This document shows, one piece after another, positions 52,866 through 63,590 of a DNA stretch of 64,000 nt. The first letter of the stretch is position 1, and each line of letters starts with the position of its first letter. The stretch spans positions 223,982,486-224,046,485 of the forward strand of contig NC_053491.1 of NCBI RefSeq assembly GCF_905171775.1, read 5' to 3'. Made by a program: the position numbers and the translations under genes. This stretch comes from Rana temporaria. Taxonomy: Eukaryota > Chordata > Amphibia > Anura > Ranidae. Below the pieces are notes generated by a model. The model saw nothing but the letters and a program-made list of their open reading frames with translations, was not told the DNA's origin and did not search any database.

Positions 52866-54037
52866 CAGACCAAAAGAACTAATCTTCTACCAACGCTACA
52901 TCTATGATCTGTTCATCATATGGGAAGGATCAGAAGAGACTCTAAAAGACTCTAAAAGATTATGCTAATAAGCTAAACACCAATGTAAATAACATCAAGC
53001 TGGAATTCCAGTGGGATCGAGAACAAATACACTATCTTGATGTGACAGTTATGAAGGGTGCTACGAACTTTTATACCAAGGCTTATTTTAAACCGTCCGA
53101 TAGAAACAGCTATATTCCCCTACAGAGTGGGCACCACCCCAGATGGCTCCGTAACATCCCGAAGGGACAGTTCATGAGGATTAGGCGTAACTGTACTGAG
53201 GATATAGACTACTACAATCAAGCATCCATGATAAAACAGCGCTTCGTTGAAAAGGGTTACAAAGAATCACAATTGAACCACATAATGCAAGAAGTAGGAA
53301 ATACCACACAAAATAAACTATTGGAGCCTAAAATCAGACCACTAAACCAGCAACACGAGTGGGGTTTCATTACAGGCTATCACGAACAATATAAGGATGT
53401 TGAAGCTATCTTCAAAAAACATTGGAATATATTGAGGTTGGACAGAGTACTAAATGAACAAGTACCAAGTGTCCCCCCATTTATCTATAGGAAAGCTCCA
53501 TCGTTTGGGGACCAAATAGTTAAAAAGGTCCTAGATCCCCCAAAGAAACTTAAAATGTTTTGGGATAGACCTGGCTTCACGGCGTGTAGGAGGTGCAAAG
53601 CCTGTCGCCAAGTAACAGTGCATCTGAGGGATCTTAAACTTTTTACCTCAACGGCTAATGGGACAACTTTTGAGATCAAAGAATGCATTACATGTGCATC
53701 CACGCATGTTATTTATGCCCTAGAGTGCCCATGCGGGCTAATGTACATTGGACGTACCAAAAGGAAGCTATCCAAAAGAGTGTCAGAGCACATCTACAAT
53801 ATTTCCATAGGGTATGAAGAACACAGCGTGTCTTTACATTTTTTGAAGAAACATAATAAAAATCCCCTTGGACTGAAATTTTGGGGTATAGATAAGATAG
53901 ACCCCAATTGGAGGGGGTCAAATAGAGTCAGGGAAATATCCAAACGCGAGACGGAGTGGATTTTCCGTACCAACACTCTCAGCCCGAACGGCCTGAACAT
54001 AGACCTTGATTTAAATTGCTTTATAAGCAATCATTAA
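52866..54037 (+). pseudogene. PLE2 right copy: 5'-truncated RT C-terminal part and GIY-YIG domain
   Basis: Starts within the RT just before IFYQRYI(D/Y)DLFIIW; a 10-bp duplication (ACTCTAAAAG twice at 52934-52955) shifts the frame. From 53042 the frame is open: HYLDVTVMKG-type thumb, PRWLRNIPKGQFMRIRRNC, CRRCKACRQV (linker finger), VIYALECPCGLMYIGRTKRKL and SLHFLKKH of the GIY-YIG nuclease, ending TAA 54037. Identical at protein level to 45363-44368. It lacks the RT fingers, so it is not autonomous. Confidence 0.92.
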
Positions 54038-54581
54038 TCAATGTAGAGTATGGATATAAAGCGTATTATAATGCATATATTTCCCCTCATGCTGACATAT
54101 ACACATATGACAAAAAAGCATATATTTTCCCTCATGCTGGTTCAATTTATTTATAATGCTTTATAAGCAATCATTAATCAATGTAGAGTATGGATATAAA
54201 GCGTATTATAATGCATATATTTTCCTTCATGCTGACATATACACATATGACAAAAAAGCATATATTTTCCCTCACGCTGGTTCAATTTATTTATAATGCT
54301 TTATAAGCAAGCATTAATCAATGTAGAGTATGGATATAAAGCGTATTATAATGCATATATTTTCCCTCATGCTGACATATATACATATGGCAAAAAAGCA
54401 TATATTTTCCCTCACGCTGGTTCAATTTACTTACAATGCTTTATAAGCAAGCATTAATCAATGTAGAGTATGGATATAAAGCGTATTATAATGCATATAT
54501 TTTCCCTCATGCTGACATATACACATATGACAAAAAAGCATATATTTTCCCTCATGCTGGTTCATTTTATTTACAATGATG
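54021..54581 (+). repeat. 140-bp tandem repeats, right PLE2 arm (4 units)
   Basis: TTATAAGCAA(T/G)CATTAATC recurs at 54021, 54161, 54301 and 54441, exactly 140 bp apart. The first unit overlaps the ORF end. The left arm has only two units. Confidence 0.92.
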
Positions 54582-55192
54582 TTATCCCAGTCATATATGC
54601 TCTTTTGCTTTTATTTACTCTGTCTTTTAGATTCTTGCCCAGTCAGCCATTTTTTAGTCACATTTTATTGGTAATTTTTGTATTATTAATGGTCACATGT
54701 TTTTATGAGATATAAGTAACATGTTTTATATGCTTAGCGGAGTACGCTATTTTAGTCTCTTATGGGTTTAGATTTACATGCTCTGCTCTTAGTGCCAGAA
54801 TATGTAGATGCATGCATCTAGTCCATATAGTATATATAATTTTAAACATTGCTTTATTTTACTGTAATGTTTATTACTAAAGATTGTGCACCTTGTGTAT
54901 TTTTAATGTATATTTTTAATCATTATTTTTTATACATGTATTTTATCACATAGCCATGATGGCAGCAGTGCCACGGATATGTGTTTATGCCGACATAGTG
55001 TTGGTACTAGTAATTTGGCAAGGAGCAGGTTAATTGCATCCGACATCATGCAATGTTAAGATGCTGTTTGCTTGGATAAGACCAGGTTATTTATCCCACT
55101 GCCTTGTCTTTGCTGAGAGGATGCCTCTCCCTATCGGGTTAGAGTGAGTTTGGGCACTCCCACTTGCCCTATTTAAAATCGGAGTCAGTGCC

Positions 55193-55253
55193 GTGTAGCC
55201 ACGCCCTCTGAAGACGTGAGCCAATCACGAAACGCGTCAGGGCGTGGCTACAC
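55193..55253 (+). ncRNA. Hammerhead-ribozyme-like fold, right PLE2 arm (type I)
   Basis: Stem I 55193-55207 pairs perfectly (15 bp) with 55239-55253. Between them: CTGAAGA (55208-55214), an extra C, stem II GTGA/TCAC with GCCAA loop, GAAA (55229-55232), minimal stem III C-GC-G with A-T closure, and GTC with predicted cleavage after C55238. The layout is the same as in PLE1 although the paired bases differ. If the extra C paired with G55229, the core G12 would be lost, so catalysis needs testing. Confidence 0.68.
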
Positions 55254-56106
55254 GACGTGCTTCTTCCACTACACACAGCGTTCACACTGAACTGGGAGCC
55301 TGTCATCTGGAGCTGAGCTGATTGTGCACCTAGAGCGGACGAGAGCTGCAGTTCACTACGTTTGATGTGCTGTATTTTATCTTCAACATTTGTAAGCATA
55401 TATATATTTTTATGGGGCATGGTTCTCAATAAAAAACAGTATTACACTATATGTCTTTTCACTTGCCTTACATGAAACACTCCCTCATATATGACCTATA
55501 CCAAACCTACTGAGATACGGTGACAACAGGAGGAAGGAGATATTTTTGGAAGATTGAGGAGACTTTTAAGGCAATCCATTGAAAGGAATCCCAGTATGAG
55601 CAAGGAGTTCTTAATGCTGAACACACCATAGGCATCTGGTGAGTAGAACTCCTAAGGGAGACCCGGTATGAAGATTATTTTACAATTGGAAGTTTCAAGG
55701 ATTTTATGAAATACATCGGTTTAAGAGACTTTTTACAGTTTTTTCTGTGAATGGACTTTATGCATTTCATTCCTTTTGGTTTACATGATTTTATATTTTA
55801 AACCTATTTCATTTTGTGGTCATACACATTGCATTCATCCTCACTCAGTGAGACTAATTTAGCAGAAGGTTAATTACAGATTTAATTAGTCACCTTAGCG
55901 CTGTTAGTGCTTCTATTCAGAGACACATTGCTTTTCACAAAGGATAATTGCTGCTGAAGTATCTGGTAGGGAAATATTTCTACGTTCCAGGACAGGTTGT
56001 AAAAAAGGCCTGCAGTTCTGCCCAAACAGTCCAATTCCATAGTTTCTTTTCGCCACACTGACACTTTGCAGTTAGACTGTTTTTCACTTATTTAATATAC
56101 CGTATA

Positions 56107-56660
56107 ATATATACTCGAGTATAAGCCGACCCGAATATAAGCAGAGGCACCTAATTTTACCACACAAAACTGGGAAACCTTATTGACTCGAGTATAAGTC
56201 TAGGGTGTCCATCTGCATGCCTCTCTGTGCCCATGCCTCTCTGTGCCCATGCCACACTGTGTCCATGACTAGACTGATGTTTAACATGGGAGTCTATGGA
56301 AGGGGTGCCCGGATTTGAAAAATCGGTACTTCCCAGCCGTAGGTCCCCCAGACAACAAACTTTATACACTTGTAGAGAAGAAATGGGGCTACGTGTGTGC
56401 CAAGTTTCGGGTCCAGAGGACCTACGACCGGCCGGTACCGGGTCCCTAAAGTCACCAGAGAAATTACCGTTTAACATGGGAGTCTAGGTAGGTCCCCCAG
56501 ACAACAAACTTTGCACACTTGTAGTGGGGCTACATGAGTGCCAAGTTCGGGGTCCAGGGGACCTACAGCCGACTGGTACCGGGTCCCCAAAATCTGGGAG
56601 CTCAGGTGCAAAAAGGTGAAAAAAAATGTGCTGAAAAACTCAGATTATACTCGAGTATAT
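56107..56660. mobile_element. Inverted-repeat element with ACTCGAGTATA ends
   Basis: Ends TATATACTCGAGTATAAGCC and TTATACTCGAGTATATAC are inverted. Inside, two blocks repeat directly (AACATGGGAGTCTA... GGTCCCCCAGACAACAAACTTT at 56282-56362 and 56472-56512; GTGCCAAGTTTCGGGTCCAG / GTGCCAAGTTCGGGGTCCAG). No coding sequence. Confidence 0.7.
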
Positions 56661-56947
56661 ACAGTACCTATATGTCAATATTGTTTTCTCTAATAAAATT
56701 AGGTGAACTGTCTGTATTTTTACAGACAATGTGTAGACAGGTTGATTTTGTTTGCAGGTCAGATAAGCCATTCTCAGGTGTTGCTAAGCTAACCATTTTC
56801 TGGCCAGGTATAAGAAATGGGTTTGTGCTGCAAGATGAGGGCAAAATGGAAGTTCCCAGTTTAGAATGTAGACTTTATATTATAAACCCAGCAAAAGCAC
56901 TGTTAGGCGGTACTTGCCTCATGCAGGGTGAAGTTACAGGTTGATTT

Positions 56948-57777
56948 AAAGTACAACTATAGGCAAAACTTTTTTTCATTTTGCATAAGAAATATTTTTT
57001 CGCCATCTGCGTCCCTATGCAGAGATTTCCCTTCACTTCCTGTCCCATAACCAAGCAGTAAGTGAGAGGAAATCCCTGCAAGTTAAGGGAATTCCTTGGG
57101 GACCCCCAGGTCACCATAACTAGTGTACCCATTGGAAGATTTCCCCTCTCTCACTTTTCTGGGGACAACCCAAAATGTAGGATTTTCTTTTACTTTCTCT
57201 TTCAATGATAAAGGTGAACAGAACAAATGGAGAGGGGTAATCTACCTAATTGGATCACAGACAACAATTAAAACTGAAAGGTGTTCAAATCCCTCTGCAC
57301 TCCATCCAAAACAAAAACCTCAAAAATTGCTGTTCGTTATTATCATTTCTTTTTTTTTTTTAAGCCCTGCAAGGTAAAGGCATAATGTGCTAGTATGCAT
57401 CGTTCTATGTTCTAAGGTAATATGAAATACTTACCTTAGAACAAAGCCCTCCACTGCCGAGCTGTCACCACTGACAGGCGCTTCCATCTTCACCCGGTCT
57501 TCCTTCCGGGTTTGCGTCCGCATGCCGCAATTGGCCACACCGCAATAACGTCACGCCCGCACATTCGTGCAGGAGTCACGGACTGCTTTGAATGGATGGC
57601 AAGGGGATACTGTCCCTTCAGAGTGCATGTGCTGGTGACGTCACCGGCTGCATGCAGTGTGAATATCTCCTAAATTGTGCAGGTTTAGGAGATATTCACA
57701 GTACCTACAGGTAAGCCTCATTATACAGTAGGCTTACCTGTGGGTACAGATTTACAAAAAGGGTTTACTTCCACTTT
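56948..57777. mobile_element. TTAA-flanked repeats, probably two joined elements
   Basis: Left: TTAA then AGTACAACTATAGGCAAAAC with the AGGAAATCCCTGCAAGTTAAGGG interior. Right: ends GGGTTTACTTCCACT then TTAA (57776-57779). The two ends are not complementary, so two TTAA elements likely abut near 57360. A GATATTCACA palindrome lies at 57663-57700. Confidence 0.55.
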
Positions 57778-57781
57778 AACA

Positions 57782-58299
57782 CCATGGGAGAGCATGTGAC
57801 TGATTCCTCTTCCTCCCCACAATGCAGCGTTGGGTAAAGAAAAGTAGAGGAAAATATATAATTAAGCGCAACAAAGGTCCATCATGTTGTGGAACGAAAC
57901 AATGTAGCTTTGCCAATTAGCACACTGGTGTATAAAGCATGCAACAAAAGTAAATGAAACATTTAATATAGCAGGTGCTTAGCTGTATGTCAGGGTGATG
58001 ACCCTTGGTGTCAAAAGGCAGGTAGGTTGTGTGATCTGAAAATGTGCCCCCCCCCCCCCCCATCCTCTTCCCACCACATTGCAGCACTGGGCCAGGCCTG
58101 TTCGCTGTTATCCAAGTGAAAGCGGGAGGGTCCTTGGCCTTCTCTGAGCTCTGACCAGAACAAATTGGAGCTCACAAAGGATTTTTTTTCTTTTATAAAA
58201 TTGGCTCTAACAGAAGTATAAATGTAAGAAGTCGAGGGTACCTTTTACATTTGGCTGAAGTTTATTTGCTGAATTCTGGATTGTCCTCTTCAGCCAACT
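57782..58299. other. Intron 13, nothing clearly recognised
   Basis: Contains a 15-C run (58049-58063) and AT-rich sequence; no repeat ends or coding features identified. Confidence 0.4.
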
Positions 58300-58560
58300 T
58301 CTTTTACATAGTTAGTCAGGTTGAAAAAAGGCACAAGTCCATCAAGTTTAACCACAAAAAATAAAACAATAATATCATACAATTGCATATACCCAACTCC
58401 ATACCCACAGTTGATCCAGAGGAAGGCAAAAAACCCCAGCAGAGCATGATCCAATATGCTACAGCAGGGGAAAAAATTCCTTCCTGATCCCCCGAGAGGC
58501 AATTGGATATTCCCCGGATCAACTTTACCTATAAATGTTAGTACTCAGTTATATTATGTA
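58300..58560 (-). repeat. SINE-like or ancient interspersed repeat
   Basis: The block ACATAGTTAGTCAGGTTGAA ... AAAATTCCTTCCTGATCCCC ... GGCAATTGGATATTCCCC has the look of a repeat conserved between distant vertebrates. No polymerase III boxes could be assigned with confidence and orientation is uncertain. Confidence 0.4.
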
Positions 58561-59455
58561 CATTTAGGAAAGAATCTTTTGAGTCTTAAGTTACAAGCAT
58601 TGACATCTTGTTGTGTAATTTCTTACTACATCTTCCTATTCATCAGTCCCTCAGTAATTACAAGCTGTCCAAGCACTTCAGTAACAAAGCATTCTGTTTC
58701 ATCTCCCATGCTTGACAGCTGAGATGAGGACAGATTTTGGTATGCAGTGTTTTTTTTCTTTTTCTCCAAAGATAACATTATGTATATTTTAAGGATGAAT
58801 GTACTTTAAAGTATAACTCCAGCCAAAGTAACAGAGGCTGTAACCCTAGCATTTTATTTTTAAAGATAAAGCGCAAGAGCTCCTCTTTGGTTATGTATAG
58901 AGTGGAGAAGTGTTTTTTTTTTTTTTGAAAACGCAAATAAGTCTTCTTTTAAAAAACAAACAAAACAAAACATTAGCCAGGTAAACATGTGATTGAAAAG
59001 TACACGTTGTATCACTGGAAGGGTAAAGATCAGCGTGAAGACATCTATATAGGGGGGGGGGGGGAAGAACCCAAGCCGAGTTTACATAACCAGAGCCATC
59101 AGAGAGCTTGGACAAGCTCATAGAAAAGAATAAACGTAAGTAATGAAATATTAAACACAGTCCCTATCAGCCTCCTGAAATGGTCCATTATTCCTGTGCT
59201 GGTGCGGCATAAACTTGAGTGTAATGGATAGTAGCTACATAATCTCAATGCGTTCCATAGTAAAAGGTTCCAGGGATGGTAAGGAGAAAACAAAGATGTG
59301 GCCTTGACATTGGTCTTAAAGGGTTATTTTAGAGGATTCTAATGCTTCCTTGGTGTGCGGTGGCTCAATAAGGCGTACAGAGGTTGGTAATGCTTTGTCA
59401 ATAAATGGGGTCTATTTGTGTTGGTAAAATAATTAATTTTCATTGACTGGAGAAG
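58561..59455. other. Intron 13, nothing clearly recognised
   Basis: 58805 TTTAAAGTATAACTCCAGCC is a TTAA-element end without a clear partner. An 11-G run lies at 59054-59064. Confidence 0.4.
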
Positions 59456-59463
59456 GTTTAGAG

Positions 59464-60070
59464 CCTGGGTGTCAACCTGCGGCCCACGATGGCTATGAAT
59501 GTGGCCTAACACAAAATCGTACACTTAAAATGTTGATTATTTTTTTTTGGGGGGGGGGGGGGGGTTTGTAACAAAAAGCATTTACACGTAGGGAACACAT
59601 GCAGCCCCCAAAAATTTCCAGTGTTCCTTTACTGGACTTTTAGAAGTTTCCCACACATCACAATGACTCCTTATTCGTGTCATCAGTTTTCGGCAGCACC
59701 TATGTTTGTGAGCAACTATTTTCAAGGATGAAGAACATGAAGGGCAAAATTAGTACCAAAATATCTGATGAGCACCTTGAGAATTCATTGGGAAAGGGCG
59801 ACTACATCCATAGAAACAGATCTTGATGCTTTTGTTTATCAAAACCTGTGTCAAATCTCGCACTAGTTTTATGTTGCCCTCTTTTACTTTTATAATAACA
59901 TTTTTATTAATCGAGTACATTGCCTATATCAGTGATTGTTAACTTGTGATCTGCCTGACTTTTTCTGCTCATCAGCCTATATCTATTGTTAGTGTATTTT
60001 ATGTGTGGGCCGAAAACCATTCCTCTTCTTCCAATGTGCCCCAGGAAGATCAAAAGGTTGGACACCCCTG
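59464..60070 (+). mobile_element. hAT transposon remnant with perfect 8-bp duplication
   Basis: GTTTAGAG occurs at 59456-59463 and 60071-60078. Ends CCTGGGTGTCAACCTGCGG and, inverted, CAGGGGTGTCCAACCTTTTG are hAT-type. A transposase C-terminal fragment lies inside. An 18-G run follows 8 T at about 59543-59570. Confidence 0.9.
59683..59826 (+). pseudogene. hAT transposase dimerisation-domain fragment
   Basis: Reads SVFGSTYVCEQLFSRMKNMK then GKISTKISDEHLENSLGKGD and a stop. This is the conserved C-terminal hAT dimerisation motif. The rest of the transposase is missing, so it is an internally deleted copy. Confidence 0.85.
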
Positions 60071-60078
60071 GTTTAGAG

Positions 60079-60552
60079 CCTCTGTGTTTTTTTTTTTTTT
60101 TTTTTGTCACTGTTCCTGTTAAGCTCACTACTTGTCTTGGTGACCATTGTTCCAGGAGGTGAGAGGAAATCCAGCATGTCCAGAAGGCACATATACTTTA
60201 GAGAAAAAAACTCAGATTTTTATTTTGACTAGACCAGTGTGTTTCCCAGCACAATTGCAGTATTATATTGGGGAACCAGGGATGCATGGTACCATAACTG
60301 ATAAAAAAAAAAGTTGCATTGGTCCTAGGTATGCTCACAATGAAGTCGGCCTTTTTTGTACTTCAGTACATTTTTTCTTTCTTGATACAGAAACTGGGGT
60401 GAATTTTTAGCTTTTTATCCTTTAGAAATTGTTTCCAGAACATTACCAGGGGTCTTACTTTTTTGGAATTCACTTTTTTTAAATAGTTGCACTGTCCCTA
60501 TAAAAGACCACCAAAAAAGATTGTGAATTATTATTGAACCACTATAAAAACC
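60079..60552. other. Intron 13, nothing recognised
   Basis: T-run at 60088-60105, otherwise unremarkable AT-rich sequence. Confidence 0.5.
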
Positions 60553-60556
60553 TTAA

Positions 60557-60946
60557 AGCGGATGTAAACCCCAAAAATATTTTTTTTGCTGTCACAATGT
60601 AGAGTATAAGATTTCCTATCATCTGTGCCCAGTCTTGCCACACAGAGTTAATCCCGCTCTGAGCAATCCTCTTGTATTGTTCAGTGAATTAAAACAGACT
60701 TCCAGATAAAAACCTGTCTGATTAAAAAGTCCTTACCGCCCCCTTGCTTCGAGTGACAGGTTATTTACATATCTCTCCTGGATGTTATCATAATATGAGG
60801 TGATCCACAGTTCATAGACAAGTGACCAGGATGTGTTATGTGGGGAGAGAGAGAGAAATCCACCCCTCCCCCCACATAACACATCCTTGTCACTTGTCTA
60901 TGAACTGTGGATCACCTCATATTATGATAACATCCAGGAGAGGTAT
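60557..60946. mobile_element. TTAA-type MITE with near-perfect internal hairpin
   Basis: TTAA (60553-60556) then AGCGGATGTAAACCCC; 60600-60770 matches the left half of 30194-30772. Hairpin arms 60772-60848 and 60870-60942 pair over about 72 bp with essentially one mismatch around a 20-nt GAGA/CCCC loop. The normal right terminus is missing, replaced by the inverted copy. Confidence 0.8.
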
Positions 60947-60954
60947 GCTTGAAA

Positions 60955-61335
60955 ATTACTTAGAACCCCCAAACGTTGTATGTATTTTTTTATTCTATTT
61001 TTCAGATACCCTAGAGAATAAAATGGCGGTCGTTGCAATACTTTTGTCACACAAATTTTTTTTTATATTGTGAAAGATAATGCTACACCAAGTAAATTGA
61101 TACCCAACATGTCACGCCCGCTCATGGAATGGAGACAAACTTTGACCCTTAATCTCCATAGGCGACATATAACCATTTCCACAGGTTACCAGTTTTTAGT
61201 GCTAGAATTATTGCCCTCACTCTAACGATCGCATGCGATGCCTCACGTGTGGTTCAAACACCGTTTTTATATGCAGGCTTGACTTGCGTAATCATTAACT
61301 TCTGTGCTCAAGCTCGGCGGGACGGGAAGCTTTAA
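60955..61335 (+). repeat. Interspersed repeat, family A copy 3
   Basis: AACCCCCAAACGTTGTATG, TAGAGAATAAAATGGC, GATACCCAACATGTCACG and GCTCGGCGGGACGGG match 361-870 in the same order and orientation. Confidence 0.65.
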
Positions 61336-61429
61336 ATGTGTGTTGTGTTTTTGTGTTGTGTTTTTGTTTTGTTTTATTTCTTTTACTTTTTTGTTTTTTT
61401 TGTTTTACACTGTCATTTTAAAGAAAAAC

Positions 61430-61757
61430 AAAACAAAATCCCCTTTTAAGACTATTGGGCAGAAGTGACGTTTGACGTTGTTTCCACCATCCAATGCTAT
61501 GGAGCTGAGTGGGGGCCCTCTTTCTCTCACTTGGCACCAGGCTGTTGATTGGAGAGGACCCGATAGTCTCCGCCGCTACCGACTGCTCCGGATTTGCCAG
61601 ACATTGCAGCGTTTTTTTGTTTTATTTCGGAAGTGGGGAGCAGATAACGGAATTTGACAGGTATCTCCTCCCCCCTGAAAGGTGCCACATGTGACATCGG
61701 AGGGGAGAGGAATCCAAACAGCGGAAGTGCCATTTCTGTGTGGAACTCTGCTTTAAA
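61430..61757 (+). repeat. Inverted-repeat element, family C copy 2
   Basis: Ends ...GAAAGGTGCCACATGTGACAT ... GTGGAACTCTGCTTTAA, matching the right end of 15137-15563. Left side CTATTGGGCAGAAGTGACG. Confidence 0.55.
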
Positions 61758-62027
61758 CATCCAGGAAAAACCATTAATGATCAAATTTCTTATTTATACA
61801 GCAATACAGAAAATCGCCAAGTGTCTGAAACAAAATAATATTGTTTCTAAATCCTGTATTTGATTGTGGATGTTCCTTTACGCCCCTCCAGGGCTTACAC
61901 TATACAGTTATCAATAGGATGACTTTTGGTACCTTGTAAGCTCAGCAGATTAGGAGGAGCAAAGATAATTGGCTGGGCTTAAATTTCCCCACCAAGTGTT
62001 ATTATTCCCCTAAACTAATTCCAGAAT

Positions 62028-62550
62028 TAACCACTTGACCTTCAGAAGGTTTTACCTCCTTCATGACCAGGCCATTTTTTGCAATTCGGCACTGCTCCTT
62101 TAACTGGCAATTGCACAGTCATGCAGCACTATACACAAATTAAATATTTCTATTTTTTTCCACACAGAGTTTTTTTTTTGGTGGTCTTTTGTAAAACAAT
62201 ATCCCAATAAGTGTATATTTGGGTGTATGTATGTGTGTGTGTTTTTATATGCATTCATCAGAGTAGCTCAGTGTCACCATAGTAACACCGTACTACTCGG
62301 TTTTCTTTTCTTTTTTTTTTTTCACACTTTGCTGTTACAATGATGATCAGTGTTTTTAAGTTGTCATAATTGGGTTACATTCATAACAGCTGCAATTACT
62401 TATGATCTGTGTTTGGCTACAGCTAATCGCATGGTACAGGGAAGTTTCACTTTTGTTTGTCAAAAAAGCAATTTTTTTTGTTTGTTTACTTGGTTTTATT
62501 TATAAAGAGGTTGCATATCACATCTAAATCTATGTCTGTAGTGCATGTTC
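62028..62550 (+). repeat. TTAACCACTTGACC-type repeat
   Basis: Starts TTAACCACTTGACC, as the family A copy 2 does, but the interior (CATGACCAGGCCATTTTTTGC, GGCAATTGCACAGTCATGC, TTTTGGTGGTCTTTTG) is a different subfamily. No ORF. Confidence 0.5.
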
Positions 62551-62559
62551 AAACCTTAA

Positions 62560-62862
62560 AGGGGTTGTAAAAGTACAATTTTTTTTTTTTTTTTCCTAAA
62601 TAGCTTCCTTTACTTTAGTGCAGTCCTCCTTCACTTACCTCATCCTTCGATTTTGCTTTTAAATGTCCTAATTTCTTCTGAGAAATCCTCACTTCCTGTT
62701 CTTCTGTCTGTAACTCCACACAGTAATGCAAGGCTTTCTCCCTGGTGTGGAGTGTCGTGCTCGACCCCTCCCTTGGACTACAGGAGGGGGCAAGCACGAC
62801 ACGGGATATAACCTTTCCTTGCTCTATCCAAAATGAAAAAAAGTTTTGCTTATAGTTCTACT
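62560..62862. mobile_element. TTAA-flanked MITE
   Basis: TTAA at 62556-62559 and 62863-62866. Left end AGGGGTTGTAAAAGTACAA; right end TTGCTTATAGTTCTACT, which matches the left end of the 56948 element inverted. A GTCGTGC/GCACGAC palindrome is central. Its left 100 bp are the arm of the hairpin at 4882-5053. Confidence 0.7.
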
Positions 62863-63034
62863 TTAAGGGTATCTGGTTTGTACATAAACATACACTCTGA
62901 CTGTATACAGTCATGGCCCAAATTGTTTGCACCCCAGAAATTTTTCCAGAAAATCAAGTATTTCTCACAGAAAAGTATTGCAGTAACACATCTTTTGCTA
63001 TACACGTTTATTCCCTTTGCGTGTATTGGAACAA

Positions 63035-63590
63035 AACAAAAAAGCGAGAGTTGGTCATTCAGGCCTATGATCTGAAACGTAAGGCTCCTCCCTTGAAAGT
63101 GAGAGCTCATTCTACCAGGGGTGTAGGAACTTCCTGGGCTTTTTTCCATCAGATAGATTTGTAAGGCTGCTACCTGGTCTTCAGTGCATATGTTCACAAA
63201 ATGTTATCAGGTAGGTGTTGGAGCAGCCGAGGATTCGGCTTTTGGCTGTAGTGTACTACAGGCTGCCGTTTTACAGTCTGATGGCTATTTTTTGTTTGGC
63301 AGGGCATCCTCATACTCACCTGTAAAATTATTTTCTCTGAATACTTCACGGGACACAGAGGTCCCTCCCCTATTTTGAGGATTCAGTGCTTGCTACCAAA
63401 CGGAAGTACTTTCTGTATGGGAGGCGTTAAATAGGGGCAGACTTCCTGTATAAGACTTTTTCTCCCCAGTGTCCATTCACCTGAAGATGGTGTATAACCC
63501 AGTAAGTAATGAATAATAGTCTAACTCTGTATCCTGTGATGTAATCAAAGAAAGTTTTTACAGGTAAGTATGACGAAAAAATCCTATTGT
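63035..63590 (+). pseudogene. DIRS recombinase C-terminus and terminal repeat, degraded (relic D)
   Basis: 63050-63164 reads LVIQAYDLKRKAPPLKVRAHSTRGVGTSWAFFHQ (shown in part: HSTRGVGTSW), matching the intact element, then breaks at a TAA in place of the Ala/Gln before KAATWSS. 63300-63590 resembles the internal complementary region and right terminus (ACTTCACGGGACACAGAGG, TCCTGTGATGTAATCAAAG). It is better preserved than relics A-C. Confidence 0.8.

Larger units (their letters stand above)
42625..55935. mobile_element. 13.3-kb composite: inverted Penelope-like dimer (PLE2) with nested DIRS and MITE
   Basis: CACAAAGGATAATTG occurs at 42610-42624 and 55936-55950 as a 15-bp target duplication. 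The left copy runs on the minus strand from its 3' end (42625) to 46593 and, after the DIRS, 52611-52865. The right copy runs on the plus strand from 52866 to 55935. The two meet head to head (5' to 5'). The arms are nearly identical (the last 331 residues of both ORFs are the same), so the dimer arose in one recent event. The left copy has 124 nt at its 3' end (42625-42748) that the right copy lacks. Confidence 0.9.

Noticed and set aside
56534..56944. 136-codon plus-strand frame as apaf1 exon or host gene
   Set aside because: It begins inside the ACTCGAGTATA element, with no WD40 pattern and no splice-site support.
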